DNA of 18,627 nucleotides from AP-15 sp035509615 (GTDB lineage: Bacteria; Pseudomonadota; Alphaproteobacteria; ATCC43930; CGMCC-115725): contig DATJLK010000228.1 of the NCBI GenBank assembly GCA_035509615.1, forward strand, positions 1 to 18,627, in the 5' to 3' direction. Every line of letters starts with the position of its first letter. Within the stretch, counting starts at the first letter, position 1. A program made the position numbers and the translations under genes. Below are positions 1 to 6,914 of the stretch, one piece after another. A model generated the notes under the pieces. That model had not been told where the DNA came from, did no database searches, and saw only the letters and a program-made list of their open reading frames with translations.

Positions 1-54
1 AAAGGGGACGATCCGGCTCGGTCCGCAACAGTTCCGCGGCTGGGGAAGTGTTCC

Positions 55-1725
55 TCAGGCCTCGCCGTAATGGACGCGACGAAAGTTGCGCGACGGGATC
101 AGATCGTCGATGTGGACGTCCCATAAGGTGCTGCCCGACGATCGCTGATGCTCGTGGAACAACTGGTCGAACTGACCTGTTTTGGTGACGGTGGCGGCGT
201 TCAGGCCAAAGCCGCGGGCGATCGCGGCGATATCGCCGCGGCCGTGGATCGCATGCTCCGGATTGACGCCATAGGCACGAAATTTGTGCGATTCGGCGCC
301 GTAGCCGCCGTCGTTCAAGATGCAGATCAGCAACTTCAGGCCATGCCGGCGCACCGTCTCCAGTTCCTGGATGTGCTGGTACAGGCTGCCGTCGCCGTCG
401 ATCAGCATGATTTTGTCGGTGCCGCGGGCGACAGCCACCCCGATTGTCGCCGACAGCCCCGAGCCGATCGCGCCGAAATCGAGCGGGGTGTGGTATTTTC
501 CGGCCGGCCGGCCTTTGAAATGCGTCATCGCAAAGCTGAAGCAGTGGCCGCCGGCGACCACGATATCCCAATCCTTTGGCACCGCGGCGTCAAGTTCGCG
601 CACGGCCGGCCGTGGATCGAGGGTTCCGGGGGTCACCGCAAACTCCCTGCTGTCGGGGAGTTCGGCGGTCGCCGCAATCCGCGCTGCGACCGCGTTGCTG
701 CGCCAGCCCGGCCGACGGATGCCGCGCTCGCGCAGCCGGCGGGCGACCGCTTCGGCGGTGGTGCGCGCATCGGCGCGGATGTGGAGGTCAGCTGTCCTGA
801 TCCCCTGCCACAGCCCGCGCGGATTGGTGTCGATCTGCACGATCTTGGCGTGGTGGAAAAGATGGCCGCCATCGGTCGTGTAATGACCAAGCCCGGCGCC
901 GGCGCTGATCACCAGATCGCTTTCGGCAAAAAACTCGCGGCCGAGATCGGTTGAAAACCCACCGGCGATGTCGAACGCAAACGGGTTGCCATCAAACAGT
1001 CCCTTGGCGAGCAAGGTCGTTGCCAGCAGCGCACCGCTTTCCTCAGCGAGGGCTTCGAGTGCCTGCCGCGCCCCCGACCAGGTGGCGCCACGGCCGCCGA
1101 TCACGACCGGGCGCTTGGCGGCGGCGATCATCGAAGCGACCTCGTCGACCAAGGCCGGATCGGGCATGACCACCTGCGGCCGCGGGATCAGATCGGTCGA
1201 GGGGGTATAGTCGGTTTTGCCCGAAAACGCCTCTTTCTGCAGGTCGAGCGGCACGCTCAGCACCACCGGGCGGCGTTCGGCACGGGCGACATAGAATGCT
1301 TCGCGCACGCAATCGAGCGCGCGATCGATGGTGCGGATCGGTACGAAATGGGCGCCGGTCGCCCGCGCCAGCGGCGCCTGGTCGATCTCCTGCATGTACC
1401 ATGGGGCGTTGATCGGCGCGTCGCCGGCAAAAACCACGATCGGCGCATTGCCGCGCGCCGCCATCGTCAGCGCGGTCATGATCTGGGTGTAGCCCGGACC
1501 GCAGGTGACCGAAGCCACCCCTACCTTGCCCGAGGCGCGGGCATAGCCGTCGGCCATCGCCACGGCGCAATGCTCGTGGCGGGCATGGATCAGCCGAGCC
1601 TGCTGATTGTCGGCCATCGCCGCCGACCAGTACATGTTGGCGTCGCCCATCAGGGTGAACAAGGTGTCCACGCCCTCGGCCGCAAACGCCTGCGCCAGGA
1701 TGTCCGAGACTTGGTTGTCGCTCAT
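55..1725 (-). CDS. Thiamine-diphosphate-dependent enzyme, acetolactate synthase superfamily
   Basis: The 556-residue protein has the three-domain layout of the acetolactate synthase/pyruvate oxidase superfamily: an N-terminal pyrimidine-binding domain (about 1-170), a central domain (about 190-330) and a C-terminal diphosphate-binding domain (about 370-540). The cofactor-activating glutamate is Glu51 in RHEH. The metal/diphosphate motif is GDG at 444-446 with the partner Asn471 in ILND. These residues suggest a catalytically competent enzyme. It would cleave or ligate a bond next to a carbonyl, but the substrate cannot be read from the sequence. There is no signal peptide, so it is cytoplasmic. 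Its ATG overlaps the stop of the upstream CoxG-like gene by 4 bases, indicating one transcript and probably translational coupling. True acetolactate synthase is less likely because no regulatory subunit or branched-chain biosynthesis gene is adjacent. Benzoylformate decarboxylase-like or oxidase-like activity remain options. Confidence 0.9.
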   Translation of the reverse strand: MSDNQVSDILAQAFAAEGVDTLFTLMGDANMYWSAAMADNQQARLIHARHEHCAVAMADGYARASGKVGVASVTCGPGYTQIMTALTMAARGNAPIVVFAGDAPINAPWYMQEIDQAPLARATGAHFVPIRTIDRALDCVREAFYVARAERRPVVLSVPLDLQKEAFSGKTDYTPSTDLIPRPQVVMPDPALVDEVASMIAAAKRPVVIGGRGATWSGARQALEALAEESGALLATTLLAKGLFDGNPFAFDIAGGFSTDLGREFFAESDLVISAGAGLGHYTTDGGHLFHHAKIVQIDTNPRGLWQGIRTADLHIRADARTTAEAVARRLRERGIRRPGWRSNAVAARIAATAELPDSREFAVTPGTLDPRPAVRELDAAVPKDWDIVVAGGHCFSFAMTHFKGRPAGKYHTPLDFGAIGSGLSATIGVAVARGTDKIMLIDGDGSLYQHIQELETVRRHGLKLLICILNDGGYGAESHKFRAYGVNPEHAIHGRGDIAAIARGFGLNAATVTKTGQFDQLFHEHQRSSGSTLWDVHIDDLIPSRNFRRVHYGEA

Positions 1726-2360
1726 CCGGTTTTTCCTTTGCGAGAAAAGAGTTGTTTGAGCCAGCCGGGAAACGCGCGCCCGAGGAGCCGGCGGTCGCGA
1801 CGTGCGGCTGCGGCCGCCGGTCCGGATTGACGCACGGCGGCGCCACCCGGTCCCGCTTCGTCGCCGGCGAACCCGGGTGCGGCCTGCTCCGGTTCCTCGG
1901 CATCCGGTTCGGCCGCCACCCGTTCCGCCGCAAGCCGCGCCATATTGCCGGCGAACTCGGCCAAGATCGTCCGCGCGAGATGCACGCCGCCGGCATTGGC
2001 AAGGGTTTCGAGCGGGCCGGTGACGTTGAAATTGCCCTCGACCCGCAGCACCGTCGCCGCCGCACCGCTCGCCGTCACCACGCCCGAGGCGAGCGCGCGA
2101 GAGGCGCCGCGGCCGTCTATCCCGCGTCCCTCGACCGTGCAGCGCCGCTCGCTGTCGTCATAGGCGAGCCTTGCCTCGCCGCGAAAGATCGCAATCGTCG
2201 ACCCGAACTTGACCCGCATCGTGCCCTGGCAGGCGTCCTCGCCCGAAGCGGTCAATGTGGCACCCGGTATGCACGAGGCGACCAGTGCCGGGTCGCGCAA
2301 CATCGGCCACACCCGGCGCGGCGGCGATGGTATCGTGACCGCTTCCTTGATCGAAACCAT
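1722..2360 (-). CDS. CoxG-like SRPBCC-family protein with basic C-terminal tail
   Basis: This 212-residue protein carries the CoxG-type SRPBCC (START-like) fold in residues 1-150. It includes the family signature CIPGA at 30-34 and the typical opening in which a short beta strand is followed by PRRVWPMLRDP. In carbon monoxide dehydrogenase systems CoxG-type proteins help bring the enzyme to the membrane and have been linked to quinone handling. No coxL, coxM or coxS is present here. Residues about 151-190 are an Ala/Pro/Glu-rich low-complexity linker, and 191-210 form a basic, hydrophobic segment (RLLGRAFPGWLKQLFSRKGK) that looks like an amphipathic membrane-binding helix. The gene lies directly upstream of the thiamine-diphosphate enzyme with a 4-base overlap, so its partner is probably that enzyme. 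No good ribosome site is visible before the ATG. The family call is secure; the role here is inferred. Confidence 0.82.
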   Translation of the reverse strand: MVSIKEAVTIPSPPRRVWPMLRDPALVASCIPGATLTASGEDACQGTMRVKFGSTIAIFRGEARLAYDDSERRCTVEGRGIDGRGASRALASGVVTASGAAATVLRVEGNFNVTGPLETLANAGGVHLARTILAEFAGNMARLAAERVAAEPDAEEPEQAAPGFAGDEAGPGGAAVRQSGPAAAAARRDRRLLGRAFPGWLKQLFSRKGKTG

Positions 2361-2395
2361 GCTGCAAGGCTAATGGCAATCGCCCGAGTTTGTCG

Positions 2396-4768
2396 ATGAA
2401 TGACTTGGATCGCGAATATCTGACCATCGAGCAATGCGTGCCGCACAGTTCGCATTGGGGCGCCTTCTCGGTCCGGCCGCGCGCCGGTGGCGTCGAGATC
2501 GCACCGCACCCGCGCGACCCCGATCCGTCGCCGTTGCTTGCCAATATTCCTGCCGCGGTCGCTCATCGCGCCCGTATCGCCCGGCCGATGATCCGCCGCG
2601 GCTGGCTCGACGACGGACCCGGCCCCGATCGCCGGCGCGGCCGCGATGAATTCGTCAGCCTCGCCTGGCCGCGCGCGCTCGATCTCGCCGCGGCGGAGTT
2701 GCGGCGGGTTTACGCCCAGTCGGGGCCGCAAGGGGTGTTCGGCGGCTCCTACGGCTGGGCCAGCGCCGGCCGTTTTCATGATGCGCAGAGCCAGATCCAT
2801 CGCTTTTTGAACCTCGCCGGCGGCTATGTCCGCTCGGTCAACAGCTACAGTTCGGGAGCGGCAAGCGTGATCCTGCCGCATGTCGTCGGCCCGCAGGGCT
2901 TTGTCGCCGGCAACAATGTCAGCTGGGACGAACTCGCCACCGAGAGCGCCCTGGTGCTGGCCTTTGGCGGCATGGCGCTCAAAAACAACGATGTCGGCGG
3001 CGGCGGCACCAGTCGGCATGTCGCGCGCGGTAATTTGCGCATCGCCCGCGAGCGCGGCGTCGAATTCCATCTGATCAGCCCGTTGCGCGACGATCTGCCG
3101 GCGGAAACCGGCGCCATATGGCACCCGATCCGTCCCGGGACCGATGTCGCCCTGATGCTTGGCATCGCCCATACCCTGATGATCGAGGGTCGCCACGACC
3201 GCGGTTTTCTCGATCGTTATTGCGTCGGCTGGCCGGAATTCGCGGTGTATCTGCTCGGCCATTCGGACGGCCAGCCAAAGGACGCGGCCTGGGCCGGCGA
3301 AATCTGCGGTCTGCCCGCGGACGACATTGTCGCGCTGGCGCGCCGGGCGGTCGGACGCCGCACCCTGATCACCTGCTCGCAATCCCTGCAGCGCGCCGAG
3401 CGTGGCGAGCAGCCGGTATGGATGGGGCTGGTGCTGGCGGCCGTGCTGGGCCAGATCGGGCTGCCAGGCGGCGGCTTTGCGTATGCCCTCGGTTCGACCT
3501 CGAACACCGGCAAGCCGCCGCTGGCGGTGCCATTACCGAGCCTGCCGCAGGGCCGCAACAGCATTGGCGATTTCATTCCGGTCGCTCGCATTGCCGACAT
3601 GCTGCTGAACCCCGGCGCAGGGTTCGACTACAATGGCCGGCGATTGACCTATCCCGACATCCGACTGCTCTATTGGGTGGGCGGCAATCCGTTCCACCAC
3701 CACCAGGATCTGAACCGCCTGCGCCGCGCCTTTGCCCGCCCCGAGACGGTCATCGTCCATGATTCGGTATGGACGGCGAGCGCGCGTCATGCCGATATCG
3801 TGCTGCCGGCGACGATTACCCTGGAGCGCGAGGATATCGGCGGCTCGGCCGGCGACCCGCTGCTGGTGGCAATGCACCGCGCCGTACCGCGCTTTGCCGA
3901 GGCCCGCGACGACCACGAAATCTTTGCCGAGTTGGCCGAACGGCTCGGCTTGGAACCCGCCTTTACCGAGGGCCGTTCGCCCAGAGCGTGGCTCGCGCAG
4001 ATTTATCAGCCGACCCGCCGGGCGTTGCTCGATCGCGGGCTCGATGCGCCCGATTTCGAACGGTTCTGGGAATTGGGCGAATTGATCCTGCCGACCTTGC
4101 CCTGGGACGGCGGCCCGTTGCGCGATTTTCGCCATAACCCCGATGCCGCCTCCTTGCCGACGCCAAGCGGCCGGATCGAGATCACCGCGGCCGCGATCAC
4201 CGCCTTCGGCTATGCCGATTGCCCCGGCCATCCGGCCTGGTTGCCGCCAAGCGAGGCGCCCGGCAGCGCCGCTGCGGCGGGTTATCCGCTGTGGCTGATC
4301 GCGAACCAGCCGGCGACCCGCCTGCACAGCCAGCTCGATTTTGGCGCGACCAGCCAAGCCGCCAAGATCAAGGGCCGCGAGCCGGTGCGCATCCACCCGC
4401 ACGACGCCGCGGCGCGCGGCATCCGCGACGGCGACATCGTCCGCCTCTACAATGACCGTGGCGCGTGCCTCGCCGGCGCTGTGATCAGCGAGGCTTTGCG
4501 CCCCGGCGTCGTGCAATTGTCGACCGGCGCCTGGTACGACCCCGACGACCCGGCCGCCGAAAACCCGCTTTGCGTTCACGGCAACCCGAATGTACTGACG
4601 CGAGACATTGGCACCTCCCGGCTGGCGCAAGGCTGCACCGGCCAACTCACCCCGGTCGAGATCGAACGCTTTGACCGGTTGGTGCCGCCGATCAGGTGTT
4701 TTGATCCGCCACCCGACCGCCCCGCTGACCGCAGCGAGAGCCCGGGCCAAACTGAACGAGGCGGATAA
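2396..4768 (+). CDS. Cytoplasmic molybdenum bis-MGD oxidoreductase, DMSO/TMAO/biotin-sulfoxide reductase type
   Basis: The product is 790 residues from the ATG at 2396. A TTG two codons upstream is an alternative start. There is no N-terminal Cys cluster, so it lacks the [4Fe-4S] centre of nitrate reductases and formate dehydrogenases. The motif GGSYGWASAGR holds Tyr119 and Trp121, and YSSGA holds the likely molybdenum ligand Ser152. Their spacing matches Tyr114, Trp116 and Ser147 of Rhodobacter DMSO reductase as I recall it. The C-terminal part (about 640-770) is the dinucleotide-binding domain, with IANQPATRLHSQ and later PVRIHPHDAAARGI. No Tat signal is present, so it acts in the cytoplasm like biotin sulfoxide reductase (BisC). 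It is divergent from the CoxG-like gene with about 35 bases between starts. The substrate is unknown: an S-oxide, an N-oxide or a hydroxylation are all possible. The nearby nitrate locus shares the same cofactor. Confidence 0.88.
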   Translation: MNDLDREYLTIEQCVPHSSHWGAFSVRPRAGGVEIAPHPRDPDPSPLLANIPAAVAHRARIARPMIRRGWLDDGPGPDRRRGRDEFVSLAWPRALDLAAAELRRVYAQSGPQGVFGGSYGWASAGRFHDAQSQIHRFLNLAGGYVRSVNSYSSGAASVILPHVVGPQGFVAGNNVSWDELATESALVLAFGGMALKNNDVGGGGTSRHVARGNLRIARERGVEFHLISPLRDDLPAETGAIWHPIRPGTDVALMLGIAHTLMIEGRHDRGFLDRYCVGWPEFAVYLLGHSDGQPKDAAWAGEICGLPADDIVALARRAVGRRTLITCSQSLQRAERGEQPVWMGLVLAAVLGQIGLPGGGFAYALGSTSNTGKPPLAVPLPSLPQGRNSIGDFIPVARIADMLLNPGAGFDYNGRRLTYPDIRLLYWVGGNPFHHHQDLNRLRRAFARPETVIVHDSVWTASARHADIVLPATITLEREDIGGSAGDPLLVAMHRAVPRFAEARDDHEIFAELAERLGLEPAFTEGRSPRAWLAQIYQPTRRALLDRGLDAPDFERFWELGELILPTLPWDGGPLRDFRHNPDAASLPTPSGRIEITAAAITAFGYADCPGHPAWLPPSEAPGSAAAAGYPLWLIANQPATRLHSQLDFGATSQAAKIKGREPVRIHPHDAAARGIRDGDIVRLYNDRGACLAGAVISEALRPGVVQLSTGAWYDPDDPAAENPLCVHGNPNVLTRDIGTSRLAQGCTGQLTPVEIERFDRLVPPIRCFDPPPDRPADRSESPGQTERGG

Positions 4769-4809
4769 AGCTGCCGCGGCGAGCCGCCGATTCTGATGAT
4801 CCGCAGCTT
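4768..4809 (+). repeat. Nested dyad after the molybdenum enzyme gene, weak terminator candidate
   Basis: AAGCTGC at 4768-4774 is the exact reverse complement of GCAGCTT at 4803-4809. Inside the loop, GGCG and CGCC can form a second short stem. The structure begins at the stop codon of the preceding gene, a sensible place for a terminator, but no T-run follows, so intrinsic termination is uncertain. The rest of the gap up to 4919 shows no gene I can support. Confidence 0.3.
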
Positions 4810-4919
4810 GCGTCCGGGCTGTTCTGGGCGTGAACTGGATCGCGCGCTGCTTCGGGGTCTCTTCCGAAACGCTCTATCGCGGCATCCCCGGCGCGCGAAC
4901 CGCTAGACACAGAAAACGG

Positions 4920-4936
4920 CTGGCACCGGATTTGCA
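4920..4936 (+). promoter_or_regulatory. Sigma-54 (-24/-12) promoter of nasTS
   Basis: The sequence CTGGCACCGGATTTGCA matches the consensus YTGGCACG-N4-TTGCW at all key bases except one. The invariant GG (4922-4923) and GC (4934-4935) are exactly 12 bases apart. Sigma-54 starts normally lie about 12 bases after the GC, so the predicted start is at 4946-4947, immediately before the GTG of nasT at 4948. An NtrC-type activator would be needed; I do not see a convincing NtrC dyad upstream. The match is direct; activity is inferred. Confidence 0.72.
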
Positions 4937-4947
4937 CGTCGCCGGCG

Positions 4948-5526
4948 GTGTCCCTGACGGTGCTGCTAGCCGATTCCGAAGGCGAACGCGCGAGATTGCT
5001 CGAGGCGCGACTGCGCGAGATCAGCGACGCGGTGATCATTCGCGTCCCGACGGCGGGCAACCTGCTCGACGCGGTACGCTCGGTGGCCGCTGATGTGATC
5101 ATCGTCGATATGGCCCGTCCCGATCGCGATGCGCTCGACGATTTGCGGCGCGTCAATTTAGACAATCCCAGACCTGTCGTGATGTTCGTCGATCGCGACG
5201 ACCGCGCCTTTATGGAAGAGGCGATTGCCGCCGGCGTCAGCTCTTATAATGTCGTCGATACAGCGTTTCCCGACGTCAAACCGATTGTCATGGCGGCGGT
5301 GGCGATCTTTCGCAAATATCAGCAGGTCGCCGCCGAACTGCAGCGCGCCACGACCAGCCTGATGGAACGAGAGGCCGTGAATAAGGCAAAGGCGCTGCTG
5401 ATGCGCCGACGCAAAATCGATGAGCCGCAAGCCTACCATTGGCTGCGCCGCAAAGCCATGAACGAGAACAAGCGGATCGCGGTTGTCGCCGCAGAATTGC
5501 TGGCGGCGGAGGGCGCTTTGAAATGA
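4948..5526 (+). CDS. nasT: NasT, ANTAR-domain antitermination regulator
   Basis: The 192-residue protein has an N-terminal receiver-like domain (1-120) and a C-terminal ANTAR RNA-binding domain (about 135-188), with the conserved stretch EAVNKAKALLMRRRKIDEPQ followed by LRRKAMNENKRIA. Asp54 sits where a phospho-acceptor would be. The acidic pair after beta-1 is degraded to ADSE, and the strand-5 region reads NVVDTAFPDVKP with no clear receiver Lys. This fits NasT proteins, which are controlled by NasS binding rather than phosphorylation. Free NasT binds paired hexaloop hairpins in nas leaders and prevents termination; such a structure lies before narK. The GTG start is chosen because it opens directly into beta-1 (SLTVLLAD). 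No ribosome-binding site precedes it. Its stop overlaps the nasS ATG by 4 bases. Confidence 0.93.
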   Translation: MSLTVLLADSEGERARLLEARLREISDAVIIRVPTAGNLLDAVRSVAADVIIVDMARPDRDALDDLRRVNLDNPRPVVMFVDRDDRAFMEEAIAAGVSSYNVVDTAFPDVKPIVMAAVAIFRKYQQVAAELQRATTSLMEREAVNKAKALLMRRRKIDEPQAYHWLRRKAMNENKRIAVVAAELLAAEGALK

Positions 5527-6710
5527 CAGCGGGGGCGCCATTCCGCATCGGTTTGCTCCGCTTGACCGACGCCGCGCCGCTGATCGTCGCCGCCGAGCGC
5601 GGCTACTTTGCCGCAGAAGGGCTGGAGGTCCAGCTGTCGGTCGAACCGTCCTGGGCGAACATTTCGGACAAGCTGTCCTATGGGCTGCTCGACGGTGCAA
5701 TGATGCTGCCGCCGCTTGCCTTGGCGCTGCGGCTCGGGCTGAGCGGCGGCGCGGGGCCCGAGCGCGTCGTCGTCCCGGCGGCGCTGAGCCTCAACGGCAA
5801 CACGGTGACCTTGGCGGAGCGGTGGATCGCCGCGATCACCGCCAACGATCCGCGGTCTCTCGGCAAACTCGGCCCTATCGAGACGGGCCGCCGCTTTGCC
5901 GCGGCCTTGCGCGGCGCACACGCAAAGCCGCATCTCGCGGTCGTGCATACGTTTTCGACACACAATCTGCTGCTGCGCTACTGGCTGGCCACCGCGGGTC
6001 TCGACCCGGAGCGGGAGGTCAGCTTTGCCGTTGTGCCGCCGGCCGAGACCTGTACAGCGTTGGCGGAGGGCCGGATCGACGGGTTCTGCGCCGGTGCGCC
6101 GTGGGGCGAGATGGCGGCGCGCGCCGGGCTCGGCCAGACGGCCGCGACCTCGCATGCCATCTGGAACAACGGCACGGAAAAGGTATTTGCCGTGCGCGAG
6201 GCTCTAGCCGAACAAAGCCCGGCCCGCCTGCAGGCCGCACTGCGCGCGGTACTGCGCGGCGCGATCTATTGCGACCGCCCAGCGAATGCGCCTGAAGTGG
6301 CCGAGATCTTGGCTCGCGAAGAGTATCTTGGATTGCCGGCGGAGGTTCTGATGACCTCGCTGCCGGGCGCCGCGAGCCGGCATCCGGCGGGAGCGGTGGC
6401 CAACGCAGACATATCGGTGTTCTTTGGCAATGCCGCCAGTTATCCGTGGCGCTCGCATGCGCAGTGGTTTCTGCAGCAGATGGCGCGCTGGGGCTATATC
6501 GATGACGGTGTGGATATCGTGGCAACAGCTGCGATGTTTCGCCCTGATCTCTACGCCGAAGCGGCGCGTTCGCTCGAGTTGCCGGTTCCGATCACCGCGG
6601 TCAAGAGGGAGGGCGAACATGCGGGATCGTGGCTCCTCCCGGCCGCGCCGTGCCCGATCGAGATGAGGCCTGACCGCTTTCTCGACGGCGCCATGTTCGA
6701 TCCTGTCTGA
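5523..6710 (+). CDS. nasS: NasS, cytoplasmic nitrate/nitrite sensor (NrtA-like)
   Basis: The start is the ATG overlapping the nasT stop (ATGA), giving 395 residues; an in-frame extension further upstream would run into nasT and is unlikely. The protein is related to the nitrate-binding protein NrtA of ABC transporters. Recognisable blocks are PSWANISDKLSYGLLDGAMM (43-61), HTFSTHNLLLRYWL (142-155), VVPPAETC followed by GRIDGFCAGAPWGE (183-196), and AQWFLQQMARWGY near the C-terminus. It has no signal peptide and no transporter partner genes here, so it is a cytosolic sensor. In the NasS-NasT pair NasS holds NasT inactive and releases it when nitrate or nitrite binds. The 1:1 coupled arrangement with nasT supports stoichiometric production of the pair. 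Confidence 0.92.
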   Translation: MTAGAPFRIGLLRLTDAAPLIVAAERGYFAAEGLEVQLSVEPSWANISDKLSYGLLDGAMMLPPLALALRLGLSGGAGPERVVVPAALSLNGNTVTLAERWIAAITANDPRSLGKLGPIETGRRFAAALRGAHAKPHLAVVHTFSTHNLLLRYWLATAGLDPEREVSFAVVPPAETCTALAEGRIDGFCAGAPWGEMAARAGLGQTAATSHAIWNNGTEKVFAVREALAEQSPARLQAALRAVLRGAIYCDRPANAPEVAEILAREEYLGLPAEVLMTSLPGAASRHPAGAVANADISVFFGNAASYPWRSHAQWFLQQMARWGYIDDGVDIVATAAMFRPDLYAEAARSLELPVPITAVKREGEHAGSWLLPAAPCPIEMRPDRFLDGAMFDPV

Positions 6711-6712
6711 TT

Positions 6713-6727
6713 TTTGCGCTGCACAAA
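6713..6727. promoter_or_regulatory. Near-palindrome upstream of the narK sigma-54 promoter, possible activator site
   Basis: TTTGCGC-T-GCACAAA has 7-base arms with one mismatch. It is centred at 6720, about 90 bases upstream of the -24 GG, i.e. near -113 relative to the predicted start. This is the usual distance for a bacterial enhancer-binding protein. It does not match the NtrC consensus (GCAC-N5-GTGC spacing) well, so the binder is unassigned. Confidence 0.3.
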
Positions 6728-6747
6728 CTTTATCCTGTTGCCTCCCA

Positions 6748-6761
6748 GGCGATCAATCGCC
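6748..6761. repeat. Perfect 14-base interrupted palindrome between nasS and narK
   Basis: GGCGAT-CA-ATCGCC has perfect 6-base arms. It lies 38 bases after the nasS stop and 46 bases before the narK sigma-54 element. It could be an operator or part of a hairpin ending the nasTS transcript. No T-run follows, and the 2-base spacer is too short for a normal hairpin loop, which favours a protein site over a terminator. Confidence 0.25.
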
Positions 6762-6806
6762 TCTCCCGGCGAGGGCGGCTTTCCGTCACTTTCCGCCGCA
6801 AACGAT

Positions 6807-6823
6807 TTGGCACGCTCTTTGCT
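6807..6823 (+). promoter_or_regulatory. Sigma-54 (-24/-12) promoter of the narK-globin-nirBD-nasC operon
   Basis: TTGGCACGCTCTTTGCT matches the consensus YTGGCACG-N4-TTGCW at every defined base, with GG at 6809-6810 and GC at 6821-6822 exactly 12 bases apart. The predicted start is near 6833-6834, giving a leader of about 133 bases before the narK ATG. Together with the similar element before nasT, this places sensing and structural genes under sigma-54, in practice likely NtrC and nitrogen limitation. Confidence 0.82.
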
Positions 6824-6849
6824 GAATAATAAACCGTCCTCTCATCCGC

Positions 6850-6888
6850 TGATCCAGCGAGGGACGAGGTGGCCCTAACGGCGGGGCT
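6850..6888 (+). ncRNA. Tandem hexaloop ANTAR (NasT) target RNA in the narK leader
   Basis: Two neighbouring hairpins can be drawn. P1: the core stem UCC (6853-6855) with GGA (6862-6864) encloses the hexaloop AGCGAG (6856-6861), extendable by G6851-C6865 and U6850-G6866 with a bulged A. P2: GGCCCU (6871-6876) with GGGGCU (6883-6888) encloses the hexaloop AACGGC (6877-6882), six pairs including two wobbles. Both loops have A at position 1 and G at position 4, the defining bases of ANTAR targets, and the linker is 4 bases (6867-6870). The location, a long leader following nasTS, is where NasT should act. P1 is short and competes with a CGCUG/CAGCG stem (6847-6859), so the pairing needs a covariance test. 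Confidence 0.68.
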
Positions 6889-6914
6889 CCCTATCACCGG
6901 CGGCATGCCCCGCC
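6880..6914 (+). terminator. Candidate leader attenuator hairpin, alternative to P2
   Basis: GGCGGGGC (6880-6887) is perfectly complementary to GCCCCGCC (6907-6914), forming an 8-bp GC stem with a 19-base loop. Its left arm uses bases that form the loop and right arm of the P2 hexaloop hairpin, so the two folds exclude one another, as in ANTAR antitermination. Downstream the sequence reads AACAATAATCC, which is not a U tract. It may therefore act through Rho, pausing, or a larger fold: TGGCCC (6870-6875) also pairs with GGGCCA (6932-6937), enclosing it. Confidence 0.5.

Noticed and set aside
1..54. Possible feature at the left edge
   Set aside because: Only the downstream flank of the ThDP enzyme gene is present; no stem-loop or reading frame could be supported.
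1722..4768. Carbon monoxide dehydrogenase locus, suggested by the CoxG-like gene and a molybdoenzyme
   Set aside because: The molybdoenzyme is of the serine-ligated bis-MGD type, not the xanthine-oxidase type of CoxL, and no CoxM or CoxS is present.
4835..4851. Second sigma-54-like match, CTGGATCGCGCGCTGCT
   Set aside because: The GG and GC spacing is right, but three bases of the core consensus are lost (ATC for CAC, C for T), and a far better element lies at 4920-4936.
5439..5522. Longer NasS starting 84 bases upstream inside nasT
   Set aside because: The extra residues are a shadow of the nasT C-terminus. The ATG overlapping the nasT stop gives the normal NasS start.
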